Assembly (NCBI GenBank): GCA_003157895.1
Contig: PMKW01000069.1
Span: 730 to 6,522, forward strand
Source of the DNA: Methanoregula sp.
Lineage (GTDB): Archaea > Halobacteriota > Methanomicrobia > Methanomicrobiales > Methanospirillaceae
Direction: 5' to 3'
Length of the DNA: 5,793 nt
This document shows, piece by piece, positions 1-5,025 of this stretch. Within the stretch, counting starts at the first letter, position 1. Each line of letters starts with the position of its first letter. The position numbers and the translations under genes were made by a program. The notes under the pieces were generated by a model. The model saw nothing but the letters and a program-made list of their open reading frames with translations, searched no databases and had not been told where the DNA came from.

Positions 1-1
1 C

Positions 2-820
2 GAGGTGCGGAACATCGACCCGGCTGCTGCGCTCACGGAGGTCTGTACCGCCCATGCCTGTGCTGTCCTGATCTCGGGAACGCTCTCGCCGGTAGAAAGT
101 TTCCGGAAGTTTTATTTCGGCGAAACTCCCGTCACCACGCTTGCCCTGCCCAATGCTTTCCCGAAAGAGAACCGGCTCGTGGCCTGCGCAAACGACATCA
201 CCACCGCATACTCGATGAGGCAGAACAAGGAGAATACTACGAAAGTGGTGGACTACATCCGGGCGTTCTCGGCCCTGAAAGGGAACCGGGCGATCTACTT
301 CCCCAGTTACCAGATCCTTGAAACCTACGCCAGTCTTGCAGCACCCCACCTGCGGGGCAGGCAGGTCTTCATCGAGCCCCGGGACGCAGCGGATGCCAGT
401 GCAGCACTCTTTACTTTTCTTTCCCTTCCCGTGCGGGGAGAGTCGGGCGTCATGTTTGCCGTCTGCGGCGGGAAGTGGAGCGAGGGTCTCGATTACCGGG
501 GCGAGATGCTGAACGGTTCAATGGTGGTGGGGCTTCCGCTCGCCCCGTTCAACCGTGTCCGGCGCATGATGATTGATTATTTCCGGCATAAATTCGGTGC
601 TGAGGGTGAGTTCCTCTGCTACACGCTGCCGGCGATCAACCGTTCGCTCCAGGCGTTAGGAAGAGTGCTCCGGACCCCCATGGACAAAGGCGTGCTCGTG
701 CTTGCCGAGAAACGGTTCCTGGAAAACCGGGTAAAAGGCGCCCTCCCCGGCTGGATACAGGAAGAGATGATTGCCTGCGATGCAGCAGGGTTCCGGGAGG
801 TAGTCGCCGGATGGAAATGA
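2..820 (+). CDS. XPD/Rad3-family ATP-dependent DNA helicase, C-terminal part (5' end outside window)
   Basis: This is the C-terminal half of a superfamily 2 helicase of the XPD/Rad3/DinG group, which unwinds DNA 5' to 3' using ATP, typically in DNA repair. The frame is open to the left edge, so the GTG near base 5 is not a real start and the Walker A, Fe-S cluster and DEAH regions lie outside. In order one sees the helicase motif III-like SGTLSP (about 80-97), a motif IV-like AIYFPSY (about 290-312), a motif V region ending GKWSEGLDYRGEML (about 468-511), and motif VI QALGRVLR (650-673) followed by DKGVLVLAEKRF, typical of the XPD C-terminus. It ends normally about 36 residues after that segment. 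Its last 10 bases overlap the methyltransferase gene, so the two are probably co-transcribed. Family assignment is firm. Whether it is the true XPD orthologue or a DinG-like paralogue cannot be decided without the N-terminal half. Confidence 0.93.
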   Translation, partial: EVRNIDPAAALTEVCTAHACAVLISGTLSPVESFRKFYFGETPVTTLALPNAFPKENRLVACANDITTAYSMRQNKENTTKVVDYIRAFSALKGNRAIYFPSYQILETYASLAAPHLRGRQVFIEPRDAADASAALFTFLSLPVRGESGVMFAVCGGKWSEGLDYRGEMLNGSMVVGLPLAPFNRVRRMMIDYFRHKFGAEGEFLCYTLPAINRSLQALGRVLRTPMDKGVLVLAEKRFLENRVKGALPGWIQEEMIACDAAGFREVVAGWK

Positions 821-1281
821 AAAGCGGATCGTGCCGGCTCGGGCTCTGGCACGTCCACGTGGAGTGGAGTGGCAGCACGGTCCACCATGTCCGGTTCGCG
901 ACAACCGGTATTCCGGGGAATGTGCCGGAACTGATCCGGAAATTCTGCGCCGGTCAGCGGGTCGACCTTACCATGCTCGATTGCAGTGTCCTCCACGAGG
1001 ACACGGTCTATTCACGGATTTATCATGCAGTGCAGAAGATCCCTTACGGGAGCACGGTCACTTACGGGGGGATTGCACAAATGGCGGGGACAACCCCCCG
1101 CGTGGTCGGGCAGGCAATGGCCCGCAATCCGACGCCGCTGGTCATTCCCTGCCACCGGGTGGTAGCGGCGGACGGGATCGGGGGATTCTCGCCTTCGGTG
1201 GAGATCAAGGAAGAACTGCTGGCAATGGAGAAGAAAGGGCTGCGCAAACTACAATTGGACAGACGGACAAAATCTATCTGA
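811..1281 (+). CDS. ogt: Methylated-DNA--protein-cysteine S-methyltransferase (MGMT/Ogt)
   Basis: This is a suicide repair enzyme that moves the alkyl group from O6-alkylguanine (or O4-alkylthymine) in DNA to its own cysteine. The 156-residue protein carries the family signature IPCHRVV with acceptor Cys114. It also has the helix-turn-helix/DNA-binding part IPYGSTVTYGGIA (77-89), the RVVGQAMARNP segment (97-107) containing the likely arginine finger Arg97, and the C-terminal GGFSPSVEIKEELLAMEK (124-141), matching the usual GG-(Y/F)-...-K-xx-LL pattern. The N-terminal domain is short, as in many archaeal members. The start at 811 is preferred over the ATG at 817 because GGGAGGT (795-801) lies at a suitable distance. 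It overlaps the upstream helicase gene by 10 bases, pointing to translational coupling and a small repair operon. Whether it is called ogt or ada-C-like is a naming matter; the activity is clear. Confidence 0.95.
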   Translation: MEMKSGSCRLGLWHVHVEWSGSTVHHVRFATTGIPGNVPELIRKFCAGQRVDLTMLDCSVLHEDTVYSRIYHAVQKIPYGSTVTYGGIAQMAGTTPRVVGQAMARNPTPLVIPCHRVVAADGIGGFSPSVEIKEELLAMEKKGLRKLQLDRRTKSI

Positions 1282-1283
1282 AA

Positions 1284-1290
1284 TTATATC
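1284..1290 (+). promoter_or_regulatory. Putative TATA box before the small ORF and mobA
   Basis: The AT-rich element TTATATC begins three bases after the methyltransferase stop codon. Its centre lies about 25 bases before the ATG at 1312, the spacing expected between an archaeal TATA box and the transcription start. If used, the message would start at or just before that ATG and be leaderless. The match to the archaeal consensus is moderate, and read-through from the upstream repair operon is also possible. Confidence 0.4.
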
Positions 1291-1311
1291 AAAACAGGTT
1301 TTCCCATTCCC

Positions 1312-1410
1312 ATGATGCCTGATATCCGTATCCTGAACCCTGATGCCGGTGCAGCCGTCCGGTCGGTTATCACAAAACTTCCGCTTGCCGAAAGGATGGG
1401 ACCGCCGTGA
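1312..1410 (+). CDS. Small 32-residue ORF overlapping the mobA start (possible leader peptide)
   Basis: This ORF opens with two consecutive ATG codons and ends in TGA at 1408-1410, which overlaps the GTG start codon of mobA (1407-1409) in a GTGA junction. It is in a different frame from mobA. The peptide begins MMPDIRILNPDAGAAV and ends LAERMGPP; I recognise no family, and it has no cysteine, signal peptide or membrane segment. The TATA-like element about 25 bases upstream would make this ATG the first codon of the transcript. Together these suggest either a real small protein translationally coupled to mobA or a leader ORF controlling it. It could also be chance or the remnant of a lost gene. 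There is no homology evidence either way, so confidence is low. Confidence 0.35.
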   Translation: MMPDIRILNPDAGAAVRSVITKLPLAERMGPP

Positions 1411-2015
1411 GATCCGCCATTATCCTTGTCGGAGGGGAAGCCCGCCGGGCCAACGGGAAGGAGAAATTTTTTTTCCTGTACCAGGGAAAGACCTTTATCG
1501 AGCGGCTCGTGGACTCGCTTAAGCATGTCACCGATGAGATCATCGTCGTTGCCAAAAACAAAGAACAGTGCATGCGCTTTGATGCGCTGCAGGATGTCCG
1601 GTGCATCGCGGATATCCGGCAGGGCATCGGCCCCATAGGTGGACTGCATGCCGGTGCTATGGCGGCACAGGGCGACCTTCTCTTCGTATCGGCCTGCGAT
1701 ATGCCCTGTATAGAAACAGCCATTGTTTCTTATCTCTTCGATACCCTCGGCGATGCCGATGCAGCCATTCCCAGCTGGAACGTAGATATGCTTGAGCCGC
1801 TCCATGCCGTGTACCGGCGGGATGTCCTGCTCCGGTACCTGGAAAGCCACCAGTCCTATTCCCTCAGGCCCATGATCCGCAGCTTCAATACGCGGTACGT
1901 GCCGGTCGAAGAACTGCGCCGGTTCGATCCGATGCTGCGGACCTTTACCAATATCAACAAACTGGAAGAACTCGACCGGATCAATGCCATAGGTGAGGAA
2001 AAACCGGCATATTGA
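1407..2015 (+). CDS. mobA: Molybdenum cofactor guanylyltransferase (MobA-like nucleotidyltransferase)
   Basis: MobA transfers GMP from GTP to molybdopterin to form the guanine dinucleotide cofactor; in methanogens this cofactor serves formate and formylmethanofuran dehydrogenases. The 202-residue protein has the nucleotide-binding start AIILVGGEARRANGKEK (4-20), a divergent form of the usual GGxSxRMGxxK loop. It also has GPIGGLHAG (75-83), the metal-binding ACDMP with Asp98, EPLHAVYRRD (130-139), and the C-terminal FTNINKLEEL (180-189), equivalent to the family's FxNINTPEDL. Length is typical. The start is GTG at 1407, supported by the motif position two residues in and by AGGATGGG at 1393-1400 as a likely ribosome-binding site. 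It overlaps the small upstream ORF by four bases. Codons 21-23 (three Phe) form a run of eight T (1467-1474). It converges with the lipoprotein gene. A related MobA-like enzyme for another cofactor cannot be fully excluded. Confidence 0.88.
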   Translation: MRSAIILVGGEARRANGKEKFFFLYQGKTFIERLVDSLKHVTDEIIVVAKNKEQCMRFDALQDVRCIADIRQGIGPIGGLHAGAMAAQGDLLFVSACDMPCIETAIVSYLFDTLGDADAAIPSWNVDMLEPLHAVYRRDVLLRYLESHQSYSLRPMIRSFNTRYVPVEELRRFDPMLRTFTNINKLEELDRINAIGEEKPAY

Positions 2016-2037
2016 TTTCTCACGGTGCATTGAATAT

Positions 2038-2081
2038 AAAAAACGGATGCCGGAAATTTACCCGGCAGGGCAGATCTTTTT
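2038..2081. terminator. Bidirectional hairpin terminator between mobA and the lipoprotein gene
   Basis: A perfect six-base-pair stem, TGCCGG (2048-2053) with CCGGCA (2062-2067), encloses an eight-base loop. Reading leftwards on the minus strand it is soon followed by six T (2038-2043). Reading rightwards on the plus strand it is followed by five T (2077-2081). Both converging transcripts therefore meet a hairpin with a T-run. The hairpin covers the TAA (2058-2060) that ends the decayed fourth repeat of the lipoprotein, so a minus-strand transcript would include that repeat before terminating. Confidence 0.6.
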
Positions 2082-2159
2082 GCAGTAACCGCAGTTATTG
2101 TTGTCGGATGCGGTGTCGTGCCGATGCCCGCCAGGTGGACATACCGTCAGGCCCGAAGG
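2058..2159 (-). pseudogene. In-frame relic of a fourth Cys-rich repeat, cut off by TGA
   Basis: After the TGA that ends the lipoprotein gene (2160-2162) the same frame stays open for 33 codons, to TAA at 2058-2060. The translation starts PSGLTVC and contains SDNNNCGYCKKICPAG, a clear copy of the repeat core seen upstream (SDNMNCGMCGNVCP). The TGA takes the place of the first repeat cysteine: it is followed by PSG and, six residues on, by the second cysteine, the same C-x6-C spacing as in repeats 1-3. Cysteine 3 is replaced (Arg or His depending on alignment) and the reading frame stops before cysteines 7 and 8, so the repeat looks decayed rather than functional. No transcription terminator lies between the TGA and this segment. 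Selenocysteine is an unlikely alternative, since it is not known from Methanomicrobiales. Confidence 0.7.
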
Positions 2160-2786
2160 TCATACCGGCATATTGATAACTATATCCGGAGGATTAACAT
2201 AATTTACATCTTCCATGTCCACACAAACCGAATTAGTACACCCGGAATAGGCCGGGCAGACATTTCCGCACATACCGCAGTTCATGTTGTCAGAGGTGAG
2301 ATCGTAGCACTTTTCGTCATAACATTCAGTCTGTCCCGAAGGGCAGACAATACTCATATTCAGACATTTTGAATTATGACATACAGACCCGGTCGCGCAG
2401 ACATTGTCGCAACTACCGCAGTTTTCCACATCGGCAGTCAAATCGCTGCAGGATCCATTACAGAGAGATTGTCCCTTCGTACAACATTGTCCACTGAGGC
2501 ACGATTGTCCGGAAGGGCAGGCATTGCCACAGGCTCCGCAATCCCCTATGGCCACGGAGAGATCGCTGCAATGATCATTACACCATATTAATCCCTCCCG
2601 GCACGTTCCTCCCGGCGTCAAAGCAGGAACCGTTGCACGTAATGTTGTGACAGGAGTGGCGGGAGTGACGAGAGGCGGGGGGGATTTGGTTGATGCTGAA
2701 CTGCATCCTGAGGTCAGGACAGCCGTTATGATGCATACGATCAGGATACCAGGAACAATACAGGCTGCGATAATTTTTGTCTTCAT
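2160..2786 (-). CDS. Secreted lipoprotein with three eight-cysteine Stig1-like repeats
   Basis: This is a 208-residue exported protein of unknown function. It starts with a basic MKTK, a hydrophobic segment (about 5-25) and a lipobox-like LTSGC with Cys28 as probable lipidation site. A Ser/Thr/Pro-rich stalk (29-60) follows. Then come three repeats: residues 62-101, 102-141 and 148-188. Repeats 1 and 2 share the spacing C-x6-C-x3-C-x9-C-x2-C-x3-C-x5-C-x4-C; repeat 3 has one extra residue between cysteines 2 and 3. The core NCGxCxNxC resembles Stig1-type Cys-rich modules (PF04885-like), which are also found in bacterial and methanogen surface proteins. Eight paired cysteines suggest disulfide-stabilised modules outside the cell, perhaps for binding or adhesion (inference). 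The ATG at 2786 is chosen because GGATGGTGA lies four bases upstream and it gives a normal signal peptide. An ATG at 2825 would add 13 charged residues. The gene's tail runs into a decayed fourth repeat. Confidence 0.85.
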   Translation of the reverse strand: MKTKIIAACIVPGILIVCIITAVLTSGCSSASTKSPPPLVTPATPVTTLRATVPALTPGGTCREGLIWCNDHCSDLSVAIGDCGACGNACPSGQSCLSGQCCTKGQSLCNGSCSDLTADVENCGSCDNVCATGSVCHNSKCLNMSIVCPSGQTECYDEKCYDLTSDNMNCGMCGNVCPAYSGCTNSVCVDMEDVNYVNPPDIVINMPV

Positions 2787-2790
2787 TTTT

Positions 2791-2799
2791 TCACCATCC
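2791..2799 (-). promoter_or_regulatory. Ribosome-binding site deciding the lipoprotein start
   Basis: On the minus strand GGATGGTGA ends four bases before the ATG at 2786. Its GGTGA matches the 3' half of the archaeal anti-Shine-Dalgarno complement (GGAGGTGA), where short spacing is normal. The rival ATG at 2825 has GGAGG (2836-2840) ten bases upstream, a weaker arrangement, and that element may lie upstream of the transcript start. Confidence 0.55.
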
Positions 2800-2846
2800 T
2801 TTTTACGAACGAGTTCGGGCGCCATAATTCAGGTGCCTCCATTCTG

Positions 2847-2854
2847 AAAATATA
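2847..2854 (-). promoter_or_regulatory. Putative TATA box for the lipoprotein gene
   Basis: On the minus strand TATATTTT lies about 25 bases before position 2825, so the transcript would begin near 2825 and carry a 5' leader of about 40 bases to the ATG at 2786. A second AT-rich stretch (about 2871-2882) and a TATATA stretch (2941-2946) are alternatives, so the choice is tentative. Confidence 0.35.
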
Positions 2855-3048
2855 CCAAAGAATCCTTATTCACTATAATTGTGATTGTCCCGACGGGTAG
2901 TTCAGATCGGATTAGGATAGACGGATGCTGTGTTGTTTGGATATATAGTTATACCCAAATCGATCTGATGGGAGGTGCCCGGACTGCGGACAGATACAGA
3001 AGGACTGATTCAAATATTAACGGCAGACGTGGCGTAAAACGGGGGCAT

Positions 3049-3066
3049 GACGTCCAGCTGGACGTC
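3049..3066. repeat. 18-bp perfect palindrome
   Basis: GACGTCCAGCTGGACGTC reads identically on both strands with no spacer. A related half, CAGACGT at 3024-3030, can pair instead with ACGTCTG at 3062-3068, giving an alternative, wider stem. The element is about 130 bases past the pyrK stop and about 260 bases before the lipoprotein start. It has the symmetry of a dimeric protein-binding site or a cruciform; its role is unknown. Confidence 0.8.
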
Positions 3067-3107
3067 TGGCCCGAGGGATATATTTCTTGGGATCCCGTCC
3101 TCCTAAG

Positions 3108-3181
3108 AAGAACTCTGATGAGTGCTTCTCTTCAATCCACCACGCATGGTCTCATGAATCGAATTTAAAGAACACTGATGA
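3108..3181. repeat. Near-identical 14-base direct repeats 60 bp apart
   Basis: AAGAAC-N-CTGATGA occurs at 3108-3121 (N is T) and 3168-3181 (N is A), 13 of 14 bases the same. The first copy lies within a hairpin: AGAAG-A-ACTC paired with GAGT-G-CTTCT around a TGAT loop (3106-3129). The second copy runs into the hairpin over the pyrK stop. No gene explains it. Confidence 0.55.
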
Positions 3182-3198
3182 TTTCAATAGAAATATCA
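3176..3198 (-). terminator. Possible hairpin at the pyrK 3' end
   Basis: TGAT-G-ATTTC (3176-3185) pairs with GAAAT-ATCA (3190-3198) around an AATA loop: nine base pairs with one bulged base, overlapping the pyrK stop codon. No strong T-run follows on the minus strand (only TTCTTT), so a terminating role is uncertain. The stem may instead protect the 3' end of the message. Confidence 0.3.
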
Positions 3199-3960
3199 GA
3201 TATTCTTCTTCCGCCCGCTGGCGTCCCGCATGTAGTGGCCGAACTCGCTCTTCAGCAGTTTGTCACCGGTAAAGACCGGACCGTCGCGGCAGACGCGGAG
3301 ACCGGACGGGTCGATGCAGCAGGAGCCGCAGACCCCGACACCGCATTTCATGTACCGGTGCAGGGAGAATTCGGTCTTGTGAGCTATGCCTTTCTCCTCA
3401 ACATTGGCGAGCACGGCCCGCATCATCACCTCCGGCCCGCAGACCGCGATCCGGTCATAGGCCCCGAGGTTCAGGTCATCCATGAGCTGCGTAACAAAAC
3501 CTTTAAGGCCCAACGACCCGTCGTCCGTTGCGATCAGTACATCAGTCCACTCGTCCAGCAGGTCGACAAAGAGGAGCTCGCTCTCGTTTCTCGCCCCTAA
3601 AAGGAGGGTCATGACGCAGTCGGCCCGGGCAAGGGGCAGGAGCGGGGCAGCCCCGACACCCCCTGCGATGGCAAGGACCTTCTCGGCTTTCGAAAAACCA
3701 TTGCCGAACGGGCCGCGTATCCCGACTTTCCCGTCTTTGCCAATCGCGAACAGGGAAGCGGTTGCGTCCCCGACGTTCTGCACCGTGATGCTGTTCTCCG
3801 ATGAGAGCGCCATGGGGATCTCGTCCTTGCCGGGCACCCAGACCATCACGAACTGGCCGGGAGAGAAGGAAAAGGACCTGTCGAAAAAGAATGTCCGCAC
3901 TGAGGGGGTCTCCTGTTTTATCCGGACGAGGGTGACCGGCATCGGGAGGCCTTCAGGCAT
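3196..3960 (-). CDS. pyrK: Dihydroorotate dehydrogenase electron-transfer subunit PyrK
   Basis: This is the FAD and [2Fe-2S] subunit that passes electrons from PyrD-bound FMN to NAD+ in the class 1B dihydroorotate dehydrogenase, a heterotetramer of pyrimidine synthesis in the cytoplasm. The 254-residue protein follows the ferredoxin-reductase fold: FAD-domain segments FSPGQFVMVW (32-41), IPMALSS (48-54) and IRGPFGNGF (81-89). The NAD-domain segments are IAGGVGAAPLLPLA (98-111) and VCGPEVMM (173-180). The iron-sulfur ligands Cys206, Cys211, Cys214 and Cys224 (C-x4-C-x2-C-x9-C) sit in MKCGVGVCGSC and beyond. The frame extends upstream to 4080 but that part lies inside pyrD. The ATG at 3960 gives the family length, overlaps pyrD by eight bases, and has GGGGTG a few bases upstream. 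An ATG at 3942 is an alternative. It forms an operon with pyrD. Confidence 0.94.
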   Translation of the reverse strand: MPEGLPMPVTLVRIKQETPSVRTFFFDRSFSFSPGQFVMVWVPGKDEIPMALSSENSITVQNVGDATASLFAIGKDGKVGIRGPFGNGFSKAEKVLAIAGGVGAAPLLPLARADCVMTLLLGARNESELLFVDLLDEWTDVLIATDDGSLGLKGFVTQLMDDLNLGAYDRIAVCGPEVMMRAVLANVEEKGIAHKTEFSLHRYMKCGVGVCGSCCIDPSGLRVCRDGPVFTGDKLLKSEFGHYMRDASGRKKNI

Positions 3961-4840
3961 GTGCGCACCCCACGATCCCGTCAGCGTCGACCCCGTCCTT
4001 TGCGTACAGGTCCATTTTGATCTTCTCAAAGACCGTTGCATCAGCTTGTACGGCGCTGCCGATCTCGACCGCCCGTGCACCCGCCATCATCATCTCCACC
4101 ACGTTGTCGGCACTCGCTATCCCGCCGCACCCGATGATCGGGATCTTAACGGCATCGTAGAGCTCGTATACACAGCGGATCGCGACCGGAAAGACGGCAC
4201 TCCCCGAGAGTCCGCCGAAGCGGTTTCCCAGCACCGGGAGCCGCAGGCCGGTGGAGATCCGCATGGCCTTCACCGTGTTGATCGCGACAATGGCGCTTGC
4301 CCCTCCACGTTCCGCCGCCTTCCCGATCAGAGTGATGTCCGTGACATTCGGCGTGAGCTTGACCCATGTCGGGACACCGCTCCTGCTCACCGCCCGCGTA
4401 CAGGCCTCGACAAGCACCGGGTCGGTGCCGATCGCAGCACCATAGCCCTCGGCATGGGGGCAGGAGAGGTTCAGCTCGAAGCCGGCGACCTTACCGGCTA
4501 ACCACCCGGCAACCGTGGCAAACTCTTCCGGTGTGCTGCCAAAGATACTGGCGATAACCGGTTTGTTTGCGAGCGGGGCAAGTTCGTCCACGAAATCCTT
4601 CGAGGGGTTCGGGAGCCCCATAGCATTCAGGAGCCCGTCCTCCAGCAGGACGAGACAGGGACCGGCATGGCCGTCTTTCGGTAACGGCCCGATAGATTTT
4701 GTGACCACGCCCCCGGCACCAAGGGTAAGCATCCTCAAGAGCGATGCCCCTGTTGTCCCGAGGATCCCCGCTGCAAGGAGCAGGTGGTTGTCGAGGGTCA
4801 CGCCCCCCACGATGACCCTGCCGGGCCTGATCGATACCAT
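3953..4840 (-). CDS. pyrD: Dihydroorotate dehydrogenase catalytic subunit PyrD, class 1B
   Basis: This enzyme oxidises dihydroorotate to orotate with FMN, the fourth step of UMP synthesis, and hands electrons to PyrK. The 295-residue protein is a TIM-barrel flavoprotein of normal length. Visible motifs are VTKSIG (46-51), the substrate-binding NAMGLPN (72-78), NLSCP (124-128) with Cys127 in the position of the class 1 catalytic base, and WVKLTPN (159-165). INTVKAMRI (187-195), FGGLSG (208-213), IPIIGCGGI (233-241) and AGARAVEIGSA (253-263) form the FMN phosphate region. Cysteine rather than serine as base, together with the adjoining pyrK, marks class 1B. The ATG at 4840 is chosen because it fits the family N-terminus and lies about 26 bases after a TATA box, suggesting a leaderless message. 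No ribosome-binding site is apparent upstream. It is divergent from mdh. Confidence 0.96.
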   Translation of the reverse strand: MVSIRPGRVIVGGVTLDNHLLLAAGILGTTGASLLRMLTLGAGGVVTKSIGPLPKDGHAGPCLVLLEDGLLNAMGLPNPSKDFVDELAPLANKPVIASIFGSTPEEFATVAGWLAGKVAGFELNLSCPHAEGYGAAIGTDPVLVEACTRAVSRSGVPTWVKLTPNVTDITLIGKAAERGGASAIVAINTVKAMRISTGLRLPVLGNRFGGLSGSAVFPVAIRCVYELYDAVKIPIIGCGGIASADNVVEMMMAGARAVEIGSAVQADATVFEKIKMDLYAKDGVDADGIVGCAHA

Positions 4841-4863
4841 CCATCAGAAAATGGTTGTCAAGA

Positions 4864-4871
4864 AATATAAA
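4864..4871 (-). promoter_or_regulatory. TATA box of the pyrDK operon
   Basis: On the minus strand the sequence is TTTATATT, close to the archaeal consensus. Its centre is about 27 bases before the pyrD ATG at 4840, so transcription should begin at or within a base or two of the start codon. This fits the lack of a ribosome-binding site. No clear upstream BRE purine stretch was seen. Confidence 0.6.
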
Positions 4872-5025
4872 GAGCATCTTATCGGGATGATTACCTCGTT
4901 CTTTATTTCTCAGGTTTATTGGAGAATACATTTCCAGCGGGGGATATCCAGGAATCTGAAAGAATGCTGCAGGAAGTCAGGATAATAAGGTAACAGGGTT
5001 ACCTGCTTGAACGAACGTATGAACG

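Larger units (their letters stand above)
2860..3195. other. Gene-poor spacer between pyrK and the lipoprotein gene
   Basis: No convincing gene is seen here. A 95-codon open frame on the plus strand (2881-3168) has no ribosome-binding site, no family resemblance and an unconvincing residue composition. The stretch holds an 18-bp palindrome (3049-3066), a hairpin (3106-3129), a second hairpin overlapping the pyrK stop (3176-3198), a near-perfect 14-base direct repeat (3108-3121 and 3168-3181), and an eight-base inverted repeat TCAGATCG/CGATCTGA (2902-2909, 2961-2968) flanking a TATATA element. It lies downstream of pyrK and upstream of the lipoprotein, so it may hold the lipoprotein's regulatory region or an unannotated small RNA. 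Confidence 0.5.

Noticed and set aside
1284..2030. A 248-codon open frame on the minus strand opposite mobA
   Set aside because: It is antisense to mobA, whose motifs are clear, and its translation shows no family features. It is a shadow of GC-rich codon usage.
2160..2162. Selenocysteine at the TGA ending the lipoprotein
   Set aside because: Archaeal selenocysteine is known from other lineages such as Methanococcales and Methanopyrus, not Methanomicrobiales. No SECIS-like element is apparent, and the following repeat has lost other cysteines, which points to decay.
2881..3168. A 95-codon plus-strand frame in the spacer
   Set aside because: It has no ribosome-binding site and no domain or hydrophobic signature, and it covers the palindrome and hairpins; it looks like chance.
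3116..3178. A possible C/D-box guide RNA: TGATGA at 3116-3121 and CTGA at 3175-3178
   Set aside because: The spacing fits, but there is no convincing internal D'/C' pair, no pairing of the terminal ends to form a K-turn stem, and the base before box C is not a purine.
3961..4080. An N-terminal extension of PyrK by 40 residues to an ATG at 4080
   Set aside because: The extension lies wholly within pyrD, is Arg/Ser-rich without PyrK features, and would make the protein longer than its family.
3482..4501. A 339-codon plus-strand open frame across pyrK and pyrD
   Set aside because: It lies opposite two genes with full motif sets; the translation is rich in Arg, Pro and Ser and lacks recognisable domains.
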